Under the pieces are notes generated by a model, which was not told the DNA's origin, searched no databases, and saw only the letters and a program-made list of their open reading frames with translations. Positions 8,157 through 16,494 of a stretch of DNA of 55,666 nucleotides are shown one piece after another; the stretch's first letter is position 1, and the number at the start of each line of letters is the position of its first letter. Origin of the DNA: Clostridia bacterium (GTDB lineage: Bacteria > Bacillota > Clostridia > TANB77 > CAG-465); assembly GCA_028692955.1 (NCBI GenBank), contig JAQUWH010000009.1, positions 1 to 55,666 of the forward strand. Reading direction: 5' to 3'. The translations under genes and the position numbers were made by a program.

Positions 8157-9866
8157 ATGGAGGAATTAAAGAAAATAGTAGCAAGTAGTATTGGAATTGC
8201 GTTAAGCAATGAAATGGATTGTAATGAAATTTTAGATAAGATTGAAGTGCCAAAAGATAAAATAAATGGTGACTTTGCTTATCCATGTTTTCATCTTGCA
8301 AAAATTATGCGAAATTCACCCGCTAATATTGCGAGTGAATTAAAAGAAAAAATTACATTAGCAAATAATATAAAAAGAGTGGAAGCAGTCAATGGCTATC
8401 TTAATTTCTATATGGATAATGCAAATTTAACGAGTGAAACTCTTGCTAAAATCATGAATGAAAAAGAAATGTATGGCTCAAGTGATATAGGAAATGGTCA
8501 AAATATTGTGATTGATTATTCTTCCCCTAATATAGCAAAACCATTCCATTTAGGTCATTTTAGAAATACAGTACTGGGAAGTGCTATGTATCGTTTATAC
8601 CAAGAACTTGGTTATCATATGATTGGAATCAATTATTTAGGTGATTGGGGAAGACAATTTGGCTTATTAATAGAAGGATATAACAGATACAAAGAGGAAT
8701 ACGATATTGAAAAAGACCCATTAAATGCTTTATCTGATATCTATGTAAGAATTAATACACTTGCTAAAGAAGATGAAACTGTCATGGATGCAGCACGTGA
8801 ACAATTTAAAAGATTAGAACAAGGTGATACAGAACTCTTAAAGAAATGGGAATATTTTAGAGAAATTTCCTTAAAAGAGTATAATAGAATTTATGAGATA
8901 CTGGGATGCCATTTTGATTCGTATAATGGAGAAGCTTTCTATAATGATAAAATGGAAGAAGTCATTGACATTTTAATAAAAAAGAATGTACTTATCGATA
9001 GTCAAGGCGCAAAAGTAGTAGAGGTTGGAAACAACATGCCACCTTGTATTGTTTTAAAATCGAATGGCTCTACCATTTATGCAACACGTGATTTAGCTGC
9101 TATATTATATAGAGCAAGAACGTATGATTTTACAAAAGCTATCTATGTAACGGGTTCTGAACAGATCTTGCACTTTAGACAAGTATTTGAAGTAGCAAAA
9201 AATCTAGTAGATGAGAAGTATCAAAAAGGATTGGTTCACATTCCATATGGTATGATTCGATTAAAGACTGGAAAAATGTCGACAAGAGAAGGCAATATTG
9301 TCTATATCAATGACCTTATTAATGATGCTATTTATAAATCTAAAGCAATCATTGTACAGAAGAATGCTCAAATAGAGAATGTAGAAAAACTTGCAAAACA
9401 AGTTGGTGTTGGAGCATTAGTATTTAATTATTTAAAATCCAATAAATTAAAGGATATTATATTTGATTTAGATGAGACATTACGATTTGATGGTGAAACA
9501 GGACCGTATGTACAATATACTTATGTAAGAATTCGTTCTTTGCTTGAAAAGGCAAACTTTGATGAAAATAACAAAGAAATAAAATTTGAGCAATTAGCAA
9601 ATGAAGCTGAAATTAACTTAATTAAAGAATTAGCTCAATTTGAAACTATCATACTAAAAGCAGCAAATGAGTATGAACCATCTATTTTAACAAGATACAT
9701 TATTGATATTGCAACATTGTTTTCTAGATTCTATAACGAATGTCAAGTATTAAATTGTGAAGATGAAAATTTAAAACTTGCTAGATGTGCACTTTCTTAT
9801 TGCACGGGTATTGTAATTAAAAAAGGACTTGCTATCCTTGGCATTGAATGTCCAGATAGAATGTAA
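8157..9866 (+). CDS. argS: Arginyl-tRNA synthetase
   Basis: A 569-residue class Ia synthetase that charges tRNA-Arg. The HIGH box appears as KPFHLGH (about residue 133) inside the conserved SSPNIAKPFHLGHFRN segment. The KMSKS region is KMSTREG (about 373), as usual for ArgRS. The C-terminal anticodon-binding DALR-type helical domain is present (TRYIIDIATLFSRFYNEC). I place the start at ATG 8157 behind GAGAGGA 8144-8150; a longer reading to 8127 would overlap the RNHCP gene. No T-box leader is visible. Confidence 0.96.
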   Translation: MEELKKIVASSIGIALSNEMDCNEILDKIEVPKDKINGDFAYPCFHLAKIMRNSPANIASELKEKITLANNIKRVEAVNGYLNFYMDNANLTSETLAKIMNEKEMYGSSDIGNGQNIVIDYSSPNIAKPFHLGHFRNTVLGSAMYRLYQELGYHMIGINYLGDWGRQFGLLIEGYNRYKEEYDIEKDPLNALSDIYVRINTLAKEDETVMDAAREQFKRLEQGDTELLKKWEYFREISLKEYNRIYEILGCHFDSYNGEAFYNDKMEEVIDILIKKNVLIDSQGAKVVEVGNNMPPCIVLKSNGSTIYATRDLAAILYRARTYDFTKAIYVTGSEQILHFRQVFEVAKNLVDEKYQKGLVHIPYGMIRLKTGKMSTREGNIVYINDLINDAIYKSKAIIVQKNAQIENVEKLAKQVGVGALVFNYLKSNKLKDIIFDLDETLRFDGETGPYVQYTYVRIRSLLEKANFDENNKEIKFEQLANEAEINLIKELAQFETIILKAANEYEPSILTRYIIDIATLFSRFYNECQVLNCEDENLKLARCALSYCTGIVIKKGLAILGIECPDRM

Positions 9867-9874
9867 TCAATACG

Positions 9875-9906
9875 AAAAAGACTTATTCAAAATAATAAGT
9901 CTTTTT
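9875..9906 (+). terminator. argS terminator
   Basis: A perfect 13-bp stem (9875-9887 with 9894-9906) has a six-base loop and ends in five T. It isolates the CRISPR leader from argS. Confidence 0.9.
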
Positions 9907-10040
9907 CCAGCTATATGCCAACAAACCCGTTGAAATCAATAAATCAAAAAATAACAGTTTACCTGGAAAATATTTGCCATAATGTTGATATTTCAGTCTT
10001 TATGTGCTATTATATATTACAACAATGTATGTTTTTCAAT
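9907..10040 (+). promoter_or_regulatory. Probable CRISPR leader
   Basis: This is 134 bp of noncoding AT-rich DNA between the argS terminator and the first CRISPR repeat. An open frame crosses it and runs into the repeats, but it has no ribosome binding site and is not coding. The leader role is inferred from position: the degenerate repeat is at the opposite (10570) end, which marks this side as leader-proximal. I cannot point to a clear -35/-10 pair. Confidence 0.5.
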
Positions 10041-10598
10041 GGTTTAACTTTAACAATAGTTGTATTTAAATTCGACAAAATTCGACAAATAGAAAAATTA
10101 AAAAGCAGTTTAACTTTAACAATAGTTGTATTTAAATTATTCTAAACCGCCAAACTTGCTTGGTAGCAATCTAGTTTAACTTTAACAATAGTTGTATTTA
10201 AATATGGGATGAAAAATTAGCAACTAGAATTAGAAATGAGTTTAACTTTAACAATAGTTGTATTTAAATCAAGAATGTCGTTCAATATAGTTCAAGCGGA
10301 AATGGTTTAACTTTAACAATAGTTGTATTTAAATCTTCTATATATAGTAAATGGTCATCTTCTCTTGCAGTTTAACTTTAACAATAGTTGTATTTAAATT
10401 TTTTAGAAAACTCTCTTAATTTGTTATATATTTTTAAGTTTAACTTTAACAATAGTTGTATTTAAATAATGAAGAAATAGAAACAAAACCAGTTAAAATT
10501 GTGGCTTAACTTTAACAATAGTTGTATTTAAATTGTTATACCTCTATTTTATTGTTTTGATCTTGCAACGTTTAATTTAACAGTGGTTGTAGTTATAT
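10041..10598 (+). CRISPR. CRISPR array, nine 30-nt repeats, no adjacent cas genes
   Basis: The 30-nt repeat starts GTTTAACTTTAAC and ends GTTGTATTTAAAT. Copies begin at 10041, 10108, 10174, 10240, 10305, 10370, 10438 and 10504, plus a decayed copy at 10570. Copies 1-7 are identical, copy 8 has T-to-C at position 2, and copy 9 has a 1-base deletion and several changes. The eight spacers are 35-38 nt and all different. A 30-nt repeat that opens GTTT and ends AAAT with a weak central stem (AAC-AATA-GTT) is the Cas6-processed type I-B/III-A style rather than type II. No cas gene lies between here and either window edge (10 kb left, 45 kb right). Confidence 0.95.
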
Positions 10599-10604
10599 TA
10601 AACA

Positions 10605-10642
10605 TCAAAAAATAACCAGTTAACTTAAATTAGCTGGTTATT
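10605..10642 (-). terminator. Terminator of the DUF1294 gene
   Basis: AATAACCAG 10611-10619 pairs with CTGGTTATT 10634-10642. Read on the - strand it is followed by a T-run (10605-10612 as A on the + strand). One arm overlaps the end of the DUF1294 coding region. It also separates the CRISPR array from that gene. Confidence 0.75.
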
Positions 10643-10918
10643 AATCATATACGAGACAATGTAATAAAGTGAAATAATATTGATAAGGATGACTATAGGA
10701 ATGCCTATTGTAAATTTTTTGTGTCTTGTTTTATGTCTGAATACATAAATGCCAGCATAGATACCAATTCCACCAAGTAGTAAAGCCAGTATAAATAGTG
10801 CCTTTTCGCTGATTCTATAATCATGCTTTTCTGCTTGTTTTTTATCATATAACATTGTTAAGAATGCAATTAAATTTATTAATAGGACATAACCTATTAG
10901 TATAAAGATATAATTCAT
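10625..10918 (-). CDS. DUF1294 small membrane protein
   Basis: A 97-residue protein with three hydrophobic segments: residues about 3-23, 41-62 and 72-93. Between the first two lie DKKQAEKHDYRISE, and after the second FRHKTRHKKF, the charged signatures of DUF1294 (PF06961 by recognition). Its function is unknown. It is one of only four - strand genes here. AAGGTG precedes the ATG, and a TATACT box (10936-10941 in reverse) lies close upstream, so it has its own short transcript. Confidence 0.9.
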   Translation of the reverse strand: MNYIFILIGYVLLINLIAFLTMLYDKKQAEKHDYRISEKALFILALLLGGIGIYAGIYVFRHKTRHKKFTIGIPIVILINIISLYYIVSYMINNQLI

Positions 10919-11023
10919 GTGTTCACCTTGTTTTTAGTATAGCACATTGAGGTAATAAAATAAAGAGAGAAAACACTTTTTAAGGTTTCTTAAATATTTT
11001 GTTATAAAGTTTATTCGTAATTC

Positions 11024-11052
11024 TTGACAATTAAGCCTTTGTATTATATAAT
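11024..11052 (+). promoter_or_regulatory. Consensus SigA promoter of rpmF
   Basis: TTGACA 11024-11029, 17-nt spacer, TATAAT 11047-11052: a perfect housekeeping promoter, as expected for a ribosomal protein gene. About 60 nt of leader follow. Confidence 0.9.
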
Positions 11053-11121
11053 GTATTGGTAAATGATAATAGTTGCTTAATGAAAATATAAACTATGTTA
11101 GGCTTTTAAGGAGGGAATACA

Positions 11122-11322
11122 ATGGCACAACCAAAAAGAAGATGGTCTAAAGAGAGAACACATTTAAAACGTTCTACTTGGAAATTAGATGAAGTAAATG
11201 TATCTACTTGTTCAAATTGTGGTGAACCAGTAATGTCACATAAGGCTTGTCCTTCTTGTGGATACTACAATAAAAAACAAGCAGTTGAAATTAAAGAAAA
11301 AGAAAATAAAACAGAAAACTAA
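11122..11322 (+). CDS. rpmF: 50S ribosomal protein L32
   Basis: A 66-residue L32 with the conserved basic N-terminus (MAQPKRRWSKERTHLKRS) and a four-cysteine zinc ribbon (C30, C33, C43, C46). It is therefore the zinc-containing (C+) form. The usual neighbour yceD (DUF177) is not upstream; rpmF stands alone between a consensus promoter and a terminator. AAGGAGGG lies 6 nt before the ATG. Confidence 0.97.
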   Translation: MAQPKRRWSKERTHLKRSTWKLDEVNVSTCSNCGEPVMSHKACPSCGYYNKKQAVEIKEKENKTEN

Positions 11323-11331
11323 AATATTTTA

Positions 11332-11355
11332 CTCCACATTCGTGGAGCTTTTTTT
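11332..11355 (+). terminator. rpmF terminator
   Basis: CTCCAC 11332-11337 pairs with GTGGAG 11342-11347 around ATTC, followed by C and seven T. A classic intrinsic terminator. Confidence 0.93.
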
Positions 11356-11373
11356 ATATATGTATAAGGTGAG

Positions 11374-12801
11374 GTGAATCATATTAATAAGGTATTCATA
11401 TATGGTGTAAAAAAAGATAGTATTGCAGATGAAATCGGTCTGCAAAAAGGTGATTATATTATCACCATTAATGGGGAAGAAATCATAGATATATTAGATT
11501 ATAAATTTCATATAGATGATGAGTATGTAGAATTGGAAGTTGAACACGCAAATGGTGAAGTAGAAATTTTTGAAATTGAAAAAGATGTATCTGAAGATTT
11601 AGGAATTGAGTTTGAACATGAACTTATTGATAAACCTAAAAACTGCACTAATAAATGTATTTTTTGTTTCATGGAACAATTGCCAGAAAACGTCAGAGAT
11701 ACCCTTATTTTTAAAGATGATGACTACAGATTATCTTTCTTTACTGGTAACTATATTACGCTTACAAATATGAAAGAATCTGATATTGATAGAATTATAC
11801 GTTATCGACTTTCACCGATTAATATATCGATTCATGCAACCGATGAAACAGTAAGATGTATGATGTTAAATAATAGATTTGCTGGTAAGGTTTTATCGTA
11901 TTTAGATAAGTTATACCAAGCTGGTATTTCCATGAATACACAGATTGTACTTTGTAAAGGAATTAATGATGGACAAATATTAGAAAAGACGATTCAAGAC
12001 TTGGCAAAGTATACGCCAGTATTAAAGAGTATCTGTATAGTTCCAGTAGGCTTGTCTAAAAATCGTGAGGGACTATATGATTTAAAAAAGATAGAAAAAG
12101 AAGATTGTATCAATACGATTGATATGGTATCAAGTTATCAAGAGGGTTTTAAAAAGAAGTTTAAGTCTCCTATTATTTATTTAGCAGATGAATTTTATTT
12201 AAAAGCAAATAAAAAGATACCGAATTATTCTGATTATTTAGATTTTGGTGAAATTGAAGATGGTATTGGCATGATATCATTATTTGACCATGACTTTAAC
12301 CGTAAGTTAAAGAAAGTAAAAGAGGAAGTATCTCTTGGAATTATTAATAAAGATATGACTAAAACGGTTACTTTAATAACAGGAAAAATAGTTGACAAAT
12401 ATATTAGATTAAAAGCAAAAAGAATCAGTAGACTTTTTAATAACATTACAATTAAAGTTGTATCTGTTGAAAATGAATATTTCGGAACAGATATCACTGT
12501 AACAGGGCTTGTTGTTGGTAGGGATATTATATCTACACTTAGCAAATTAATGCAAGATGGCGTTTTTCTTGGTGATTATGTCATTTTACCAGAAGTGATG
12601 TTAAAAGACGATGAAGATATTTTTTTAGATGATACTACATTACAACAAGTGCAAGAAGGTATTGACACCAATATTGTTGTTTCTGATGGAACGGCAGATG
12701 GTTTTGTTGATGCTATTATTCAAGAATTTCCAAATAAAAAAATAATTAAATTCAACAAAAAATCAAATAGACAAAGTTATGAAAATAGTATTAACCATTA
12801 A
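11374..12801 (+). CDS. PDZ / radical SAM DUF512 protein
   Basis: About 475 residues. An N-terminal PDZ-like segment (GLQKGDYIITINGEEI, about 23-38) is followed by CTNKCIFCFMEQLP (about 90-103), a CxxxCxxC cluster motif, and then a C-terminal DUF512 region ending near ILPEVMLKDDEDIFLDD. This architecture is conserved in Bacillota and often annotated as an Fe-S oxidoreductase; its reaction is unknown. The start is uncertain: GTG 11374 is the first in-frame start but lies inside the AAGGTGAGGTGA stretch, so translation might begin at a nearby non-standard codon. It forms an operon with the pseudouridine synthase, prfB and the SPL-like gene. Confidence 0.9.
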   Translation: MNHINKVFIYGVKKDSIADEIGLQKGDYIITINGEEIIDILDYKFHIDDEYVELEVEHANGEVEIFEIEKDVSEDLGIEFEHELIDKPKNCTNKCIFCFMEQLPENVRDTLIFKDDDYRLSFFTGNYITLTNMKESDIDRIIRYRLSPINISIHATDETVRCMMLNNRFAGKVLSYLDKLYQAGISMNTQIVLCKGINDGQILEKTIQDLAKYTPVLKSICIVPVGLSKNREGLYDLKKIEKEDCINTIDMVSSYQEGFKKKFKSPIIYLADEFYLKANKKIPNYSDYLDFGEIEDGIGMISLFDHDFNRKLKKVKEEVSLGIINKDMTKTVTLITGKIVDKYIRLKAKRISRLFNNITIKVVSVENEYFGTDITVTGLVVGRDIISTLSKLMQDGVFLGDYVILPEVMLKDDEDIFLDDTTLQQVQEGIDTNIVVSDGTADGFVDAIIQEFPNKKIIKFNKKSNRQSYENSINH

Positions 12802-12814
12802 TAGGAGGCATAAA

Positions 12815-13516
12815 ATGGAATTAAACGTCATTTATGAAGATAATCATATTATTGTAGTTGTAAAACCTGTTGGGGTACCAGTACAAGAAGACAAAACTGG
12901 TGATAGAGATATGTTAACAATTATCAAAGAATATTTAAAAGAAAAATACAATAAGCCAGGGAATGTATATTTAGGTTTGGTACACAGATTAGACAGAATG
13001 GTTGGTGGTGTGATGGTATTTGCCAAAACATCAAAGGCTGCTTCAAGACTATCAGAATATATTAGGCAAAAGAATGTGAAAAAGAAATATTATGCTGTTG
13101 TCAATGGGATTTTACCATTAGAAAAGAAAAAGGTAGTGCTAGAAAATTATTTATTAAAAAATGAAAGACTAAATATGAGTAGAATTGTCAATCCTGATGA
13201 AAAGGGAGCCAAACTTGCAAGCCTTGAGTATACAACGTTAAGAAATTTCGAATACAATAATAAAGAATATAGTTTTGTAGATATTACCTTGCATACAGGA
13301 AGGCATCATCAAATTAGAGCGCAATTTTCACATATTGGTCATCCGCTTTATGGTGATATCAAATATGGTCAAAAAGTAAATAAAGTAGGAGAAAATCTTG
13401 CACTCTGGTCGTATTATTTGTCTTTTTTTCATCCTACCAAAGATGAATATTTAGAATTTACTTTTAAACCTCGTGAACTAAAAAATTATGATAAGATATG
13501 GAGTGAATGTAAATAA
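12815..13516 (+). CDS. RluA-family pseudouridine synthase
   Basis: A 233-residue single-domain RNA pseudouridine synthase. The catalytic motif is HRLDRMVGGVMVFAKT (about residue 56), with the invariant Asp of HRLD; the usual TSG is replaced by VGG. HTGRHHQIRAQFSHIGHPLYGD supplies the second conserved motif. There is no S4 domain, so it is a short RluA/RluD-type enzyme whose rRNA or tRNA target cannot be named. AGGAGG 12803-12808 fixes the start at ATG 12815. It shares one base with prfB. Confidence 0.92.
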   Translation: MELNVIYEDNHIIVVVKPVGVPVQEDKTGDRDMLTIIKEYLKEKYNKPGNVYLGLVHRLDRMVGGVMVFAKTSKAASRLSEYIRQKNVKKKYYAVVNGILPLEKKKVVLENYLLKNERLNMSRIVNPDEKGAKLASLEYTTLRNFEYNNKEYSFVDITLHTGRHHQIRAQFSHIGHPLYGDIKYGQKVNKVGENLALWSYYLSFFHPTKDEYLEFTFKPRELKNYDKIWSECK

Positions 13517-14622
13517 TGGATATAGATAGTTTAAAGATACTATTAAACCAGATGAAAGAACAGTTTCATACAATTAAAGAGGCACTTATGCTAAATAAAA
13601 AGAAAGAACGATTAGTAGAACTGGAAAATTTGACAATGCAAAGTGGCTTTTGGGAAGATAGTTCTATGCAAGCTTCTGTTCTTCCTGAAATGAAAATCAT
13701 TAAAAATACATTGGAGAAAATAGAGTTTCTTGAAAAAGAGATAAGTGATTTTTCTGGCTATATAGAATTAGCAGAAGAGATGCATGATGAAGAAAGCTAT
13801 CAAGAAGCAGTTAATTTATCAAAATTATTATCTCAAAAATTGGAGAAGCTAGAAATTGATACTTTGCTTTCTGAAGAATATGATGCAAGCAATGCTATTG
13901 TTACGATTCACCCAGGTGCTGGTGGTACAGAATCTCAAGATTGGGCTTTGATGTTGTATAGGATGTATACCAGATGGAGTGAAAAATCAGACTTTGAAAT
14001 TGAAGTCCTTGATTTACAAGATGGTGAAGAGGCAGGATTAAAATCTGTTTCATTTCTCGTAAAAGGAATGAATGCTTATGGCTATTTAAAAGGTGAAAAT
14101 GGGGTACATAGATTGGTTAGAATATCCCCTTTTGATAGCAATAGCAGAAGACATACCTCTTTTGCAGCGCTTGAGATTATTCCTGAAATAGACGATACAA
14201 TTAACGTTGAAATAAAACCGGAAGAGATTGAGATGGATGTATATCGAGCTAGTGGTGCTGGGGGACAACATGTCAATAAAACATCTTCTGCTGTAAGATT
14301 AAAGCATCTGCCAACAGGTATTGTAGTTAGTTGTCAAACAGAAAGATCACAGTTACAAAATAGAGAAAATGCCATGAAAATGTTAAAAGCAAAAATATAT
14401 AAATTAGAAAGACAAAATCGTGAAAAAATGATGAGTGATATTAAAGGGGAATCCTCAGATAATTCATGGGGAAACCAAATCAGGTCATATGTATTTTGTC
14501 CCTATACGCTAGTAAAAGACCATAGAACGAACTTTGAAGTAGGTAATGTAGCTGGGGTAATGGACGGTAAAATAGATGACTTTATTTACGAATATTTGAA
14601 GTATTTAAAAAATACAAAGTAA
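13516..14622 (+). CDS. prfB: Peptide chain release factor 2, uninterrupted
   Basis: A 368-residue RF2 that terminates at UGA and UAA. The codon-recognition tripeptide SPF (about residue 204, RISPFDSNSRRHTSF) marks RF2 rather than RF1, and GGQ (about 249, GAGGQHVNKTSS) is the peptidyl-hydrolysis motif. Most bacteria need a programmed +1 frameshift at an in-frame UGA near codon 25. Here the frame is continuous: the stretch TIKEALMLNKKKERL takes the place of the LxGYL-stop-D region, with no CTTTGA slip site. Autoregulation by frameshifting is therefore absent. The ATG overlaps the preceding stop (TAATG). Confidence 0.96.
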   Translation: MDIDSLKILLNQMKEQFHTIKEALMLNKKKERLVELENLTMQSGFWEDSSMQASVLPEMKIIKNTLEKIEFLEKEISDFSGYIELAEEMHDEESYQEAVNLSKLLSQKLEKLEIDTLLSEEYDASNAIVTIHPGAGGTESQDWALMLYRMYTRWSEKSDFEIEVLDLQDGEEAGLKSVSFLVKGMNAYGYLKGENGVHRLVRISPFDSNSRRHTSFAALEIIPEIDDTINVEIKPEEIEMDVYRASGAGGQHVNKTSSAVRLKHLPTGIVVSCQTERSQLQNRENAMKMLKAKIYKLERQNREKMMSDIKGESSDNSWGNQIRSYVFCPYTLVKDHRTNFEVGNVAGVMDGKIDDFIYEYLKYLKNTK

Positions 14623-14640
14623 ACTAAAGGAATGATAAAA

Positions 14641-15531
14641 ATGGAATTTGTAAAAGCCAAAACAATTATTTCTAAAGTAAACTATGGGGATAAGTGGTAT
14701 GGTGTTTTATACAATATGAACCTGTACAGGGGCTGCTGTCACGGATGTATTTATTGTGATAGTAGAAGTAATTGTTATCATGTAGAAAACTTTGATACAG
14801 TAAGAAGTAAAGAAAATGCTATTGCTATTTTAGAACAAGAATTGTATAGTAAAAGAGAAAAAGGAGTTATTGGTATTGGTTCTATGTCAGACCCGTATAA
14901 TCCATTTGAAAAAGAATATGAAATAACAAGAAAAGCATTAGAACTTGTTGCTAAATATCAATATGGTATTTCTATTACAACGAAAAGTGATTTAATTGTA
15001 AGGGACGTAGACTTATTAAAAAAGATTAACGAGAAAAATGATGTGATTGTTGCTTTCACTATTACTACGGCAGATGATGCTATCTCCAAGGTGATTGAGC
15101 CGAATGTGAGCATTTCATCAGAACGATTTCGTGCTATCAGGGAACTTACGAGTAATGGAATTTATACTGGTATTATGATGTCACCAGTTTTACCATATAT
15201 TACAGATAATAAAGATAATATAAAAGAGATAGTAAGGCTTGCTTATGAAAATGGCGCTAATTTTATATATACGTATATGGGAATGACATTAAGGGAAAAC
15301 CAAAGGGATTATTACTATGATAAACTAGAAAAACATTTTAAAGGATTGAAGCAAAAATATATGACTAGATATGGTGATCAATATAACTGTACTGTACCAG
15401 GCTATAGAGAGTTATATCAGCTATTTACAACAGAGTGTGATAAGTATGGTATTGTATATACAATGAAAGATATAATAAGTGGATATCAAAAAAAGAAAAA
15501 TCGATATGAACAAATAACTCTATTTGAATAG
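14641..15531 (+). CDS. SPL-like radical SAM protein
   Basis: A 296-residue radical SAM protein. GCCHGCIYCDSRS near residue 30 carries the CxxxCxxC iron-sulfur motif in the form seen in spore-photoproduct-lyase-like proteins (the COG1533 type). It lacks the specific C-terminal cysteine context needed to call a true SplB, so a DNA-photolesion role is not claimed. GIGSMSDPYNPFE is another conserved block of the group. ATG 14641 is chosen because AAAGGA 14626-14631 is well spaced for it but abuts the ATG at 14632. It is last in the operon, with a terminator across its stop codon. Confidence 0.88.
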   Translation: MEFVKAKTIISKVNYGDKWYGVLYNMNLYRGCCHGCIYCDSRSNCYHVENFDTVRSKENAIAILEQELYSKREKGVIGIGSMSDPYNPFEKEYEITRKALELVAKYQYGISITTKSDLIVRDVDLLKKINEKNDVIVAFTITTADDAISKVIEPNVSISSERFRAIRELTSNGIYTGIMMSPVLPYITDNKDNIKEIVRLAYENGANFIYTYMGMTLRENQRDYYYDKLEKHFKGLKQKYMTRYGDQYNCTVPGYRELYQLFTTECDKYGIVYTMKDIISGYQKKKNRYEQITLFE

Positions 15532-15545
15532 GGTTATTTTTATTT
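15515..15545 (+). terminator. Terminator overlapping the SPL-like gene end
   Basis: AATAACTCTA and TAGGGTTATT pair over ten positions with one T.G pair, around a loop that contains part of the last codons. A TTTTTATTT tract follows. The stop codon TAG lies in the 3' arm. Confidence 0.8.
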
Positions 15546-15581
15546 ATATTTTTTGCTTTATTAGTAAAATAACAGTAACTC

Positions 15582-15610
15582 TTTACTTATGCTTTCATAA
15601 GTGGTATAAT
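15582..15610 (+). promoter_or_regulatory. Promoter of the HAD gene
   Basis: TTTACT 15582-15587, 17-nt spacer, TATAAT 15605-15610 with an extended -10 (TGG just before TATAAT). The same TTTACT/TGGTATAAT arrangement recurs at 48945-48973. Confidence 0.72.
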
Positions 15611-15639
15611 ACATCAAAAACAACAAAGGAGATTTTCGA

Positions 15640-16317
15640 ATGAAGTCTTATTGCGACCCTTCTTTAAAGGGAAAAAAACTTTGTATTATTGATATAGATG
15701 GCACTTTTTTAAGAAAGTTTACCACAATATTTAATACAATTATCGAGGAACTATTCGGCAAAAATATATTGGTTAGGGGTATAAATTTACTTTTTAACCG
15801 GATTAACGATTTAGATATAATTAGTAATAGTATGTTTATGTTTAAATTCGTTATGCTCATTTATTCTATTCTTTCGTTTACAAATTTCAAACAAAATTGT
15901 GCAAAGTACGAAGAAAGATATTATGAATTAGCCAAGAAAGGAATTAAAAGTTCCTATGACGATTACGTAGCAAAACTGGAAGAACTCGGCTATTATGTTT
16001 TGTTTGTTTCGCATAATGTATATACCCATCGTTTTGAAATTCTTGGTGATAGAATCATCACGCCAAAGAATAAACGAAGGTATTTACCAAAATATTTTCA
16101 GGAATTAGATGTTAGATATGTGATTGGAAACAATTATATGGATGATATAGTATCTGGAATGCGATTAAACAAAAAATATCGAAAGGCCGGAAAACCGGAA
16201 GTAACAATCATGTATCTTGGGCATAGTAGTATTATCAAGAATATGATGTATAAGAAGGTCAATTGCTTTTTAGGCATGAGTCAAGTCGTAGCATATATCA
16301 AGGAATTAAACAATTAA
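15640..16317 (+). CDS. HAD-superfamily hydrolase
   Basis: A 225-residue HAD-fold protein. Motif I is IIDIDGTFL (about residue 15-23) with both aspartates. Motif II is probably LFVSHN, and motif IV is GNNYMDDI. The cap region (about 60-85) is strongly hydrophobic, ISNSMFMFKFVMLIYSILSF, which may touch the membrane. It resembles the poorly characterised HAD phosphatases of the phosphoserine-phosphatase-like group. The substrate is unknown. It is a single-gene unit between its own promoter and a strong terminator. Confidence 0.8.
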   Translation: MKSYCDPSLKGKKLCIIDIDGTFLRKFTTIFNTIIEELFGKNILVRGINLLFNRINDLDIISNSMFMFKFVMLIYSILSFTNFKQNCAKYEERYYELAKKGIKSSYDDYVAKLEELGYYVLFVSHNVYTHRFEILGDRIITPKNKRRYLPKYFQELDVRYVIGNNYMDDIVSGMRLNKKYRKAGKPEVTIMYLGHSSIIKNMMYKKVNCFLGMSQVVAYIKELNN

Positions 16318-16318
16318 A

Positions 16319-16360
16319 AACAAAACAGAGATGAATTATTTTTTATCTCTGTTTTGTTCT
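16319..16360 (+). terminator. HAD gene terminator
   Basis: AACAAAACAGAGAT (16319-16332) pairs perfectly with ATCTCTGTTTTGTT (16345-16358) across a 12-nt AT loop. Confidence 0.85.
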
Positions 16361-16440
16361 CATATTATGAGAGAAATGAAATATAGTGGTACTTAAGTAA
16401 TAAAAAAGTAATAATAATTACTAATTTTACTGTAAAAGTA

Positions 16441-16468
16441 TTGAAATCCTTAAATTATATGATATAAT
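16441..16468 (+). promoter_or_regulatory. Promoter of the rubredoxin-GltS gene
   Basis: TTGAAA 16441-16446, 16-nt spacer, TATAAT 16463-16468, 26 nt before the ATG. AAGGAGG 16482-16488 is the ribosome binding site. Confidence 0.7.
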
Positions 16469-16494
16469 TAATGTATCATTTAAGGAGGAATATT

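Noticed and set aside
9915-10145. Open frame of 76 codons crossing the leader and the first two CRISPR repeats
   Set aside because: It has no ribosome binding site, and its repeated residues are just the translated CRISPR repeat.
10041-10600. Type II or type V CRISPR
   Set aside because: Repeats are 30 nt, not 36, and no tracrRNA-like anti-repeat or Cas9/Cas12 gene is seen near the array.
14641-15531. True spore photoproduct lyase
   Set aside because: Only the general radical SAM/SPL-like blocks are visible; the specific SplB C-terminal cysteine context cannot be seen.
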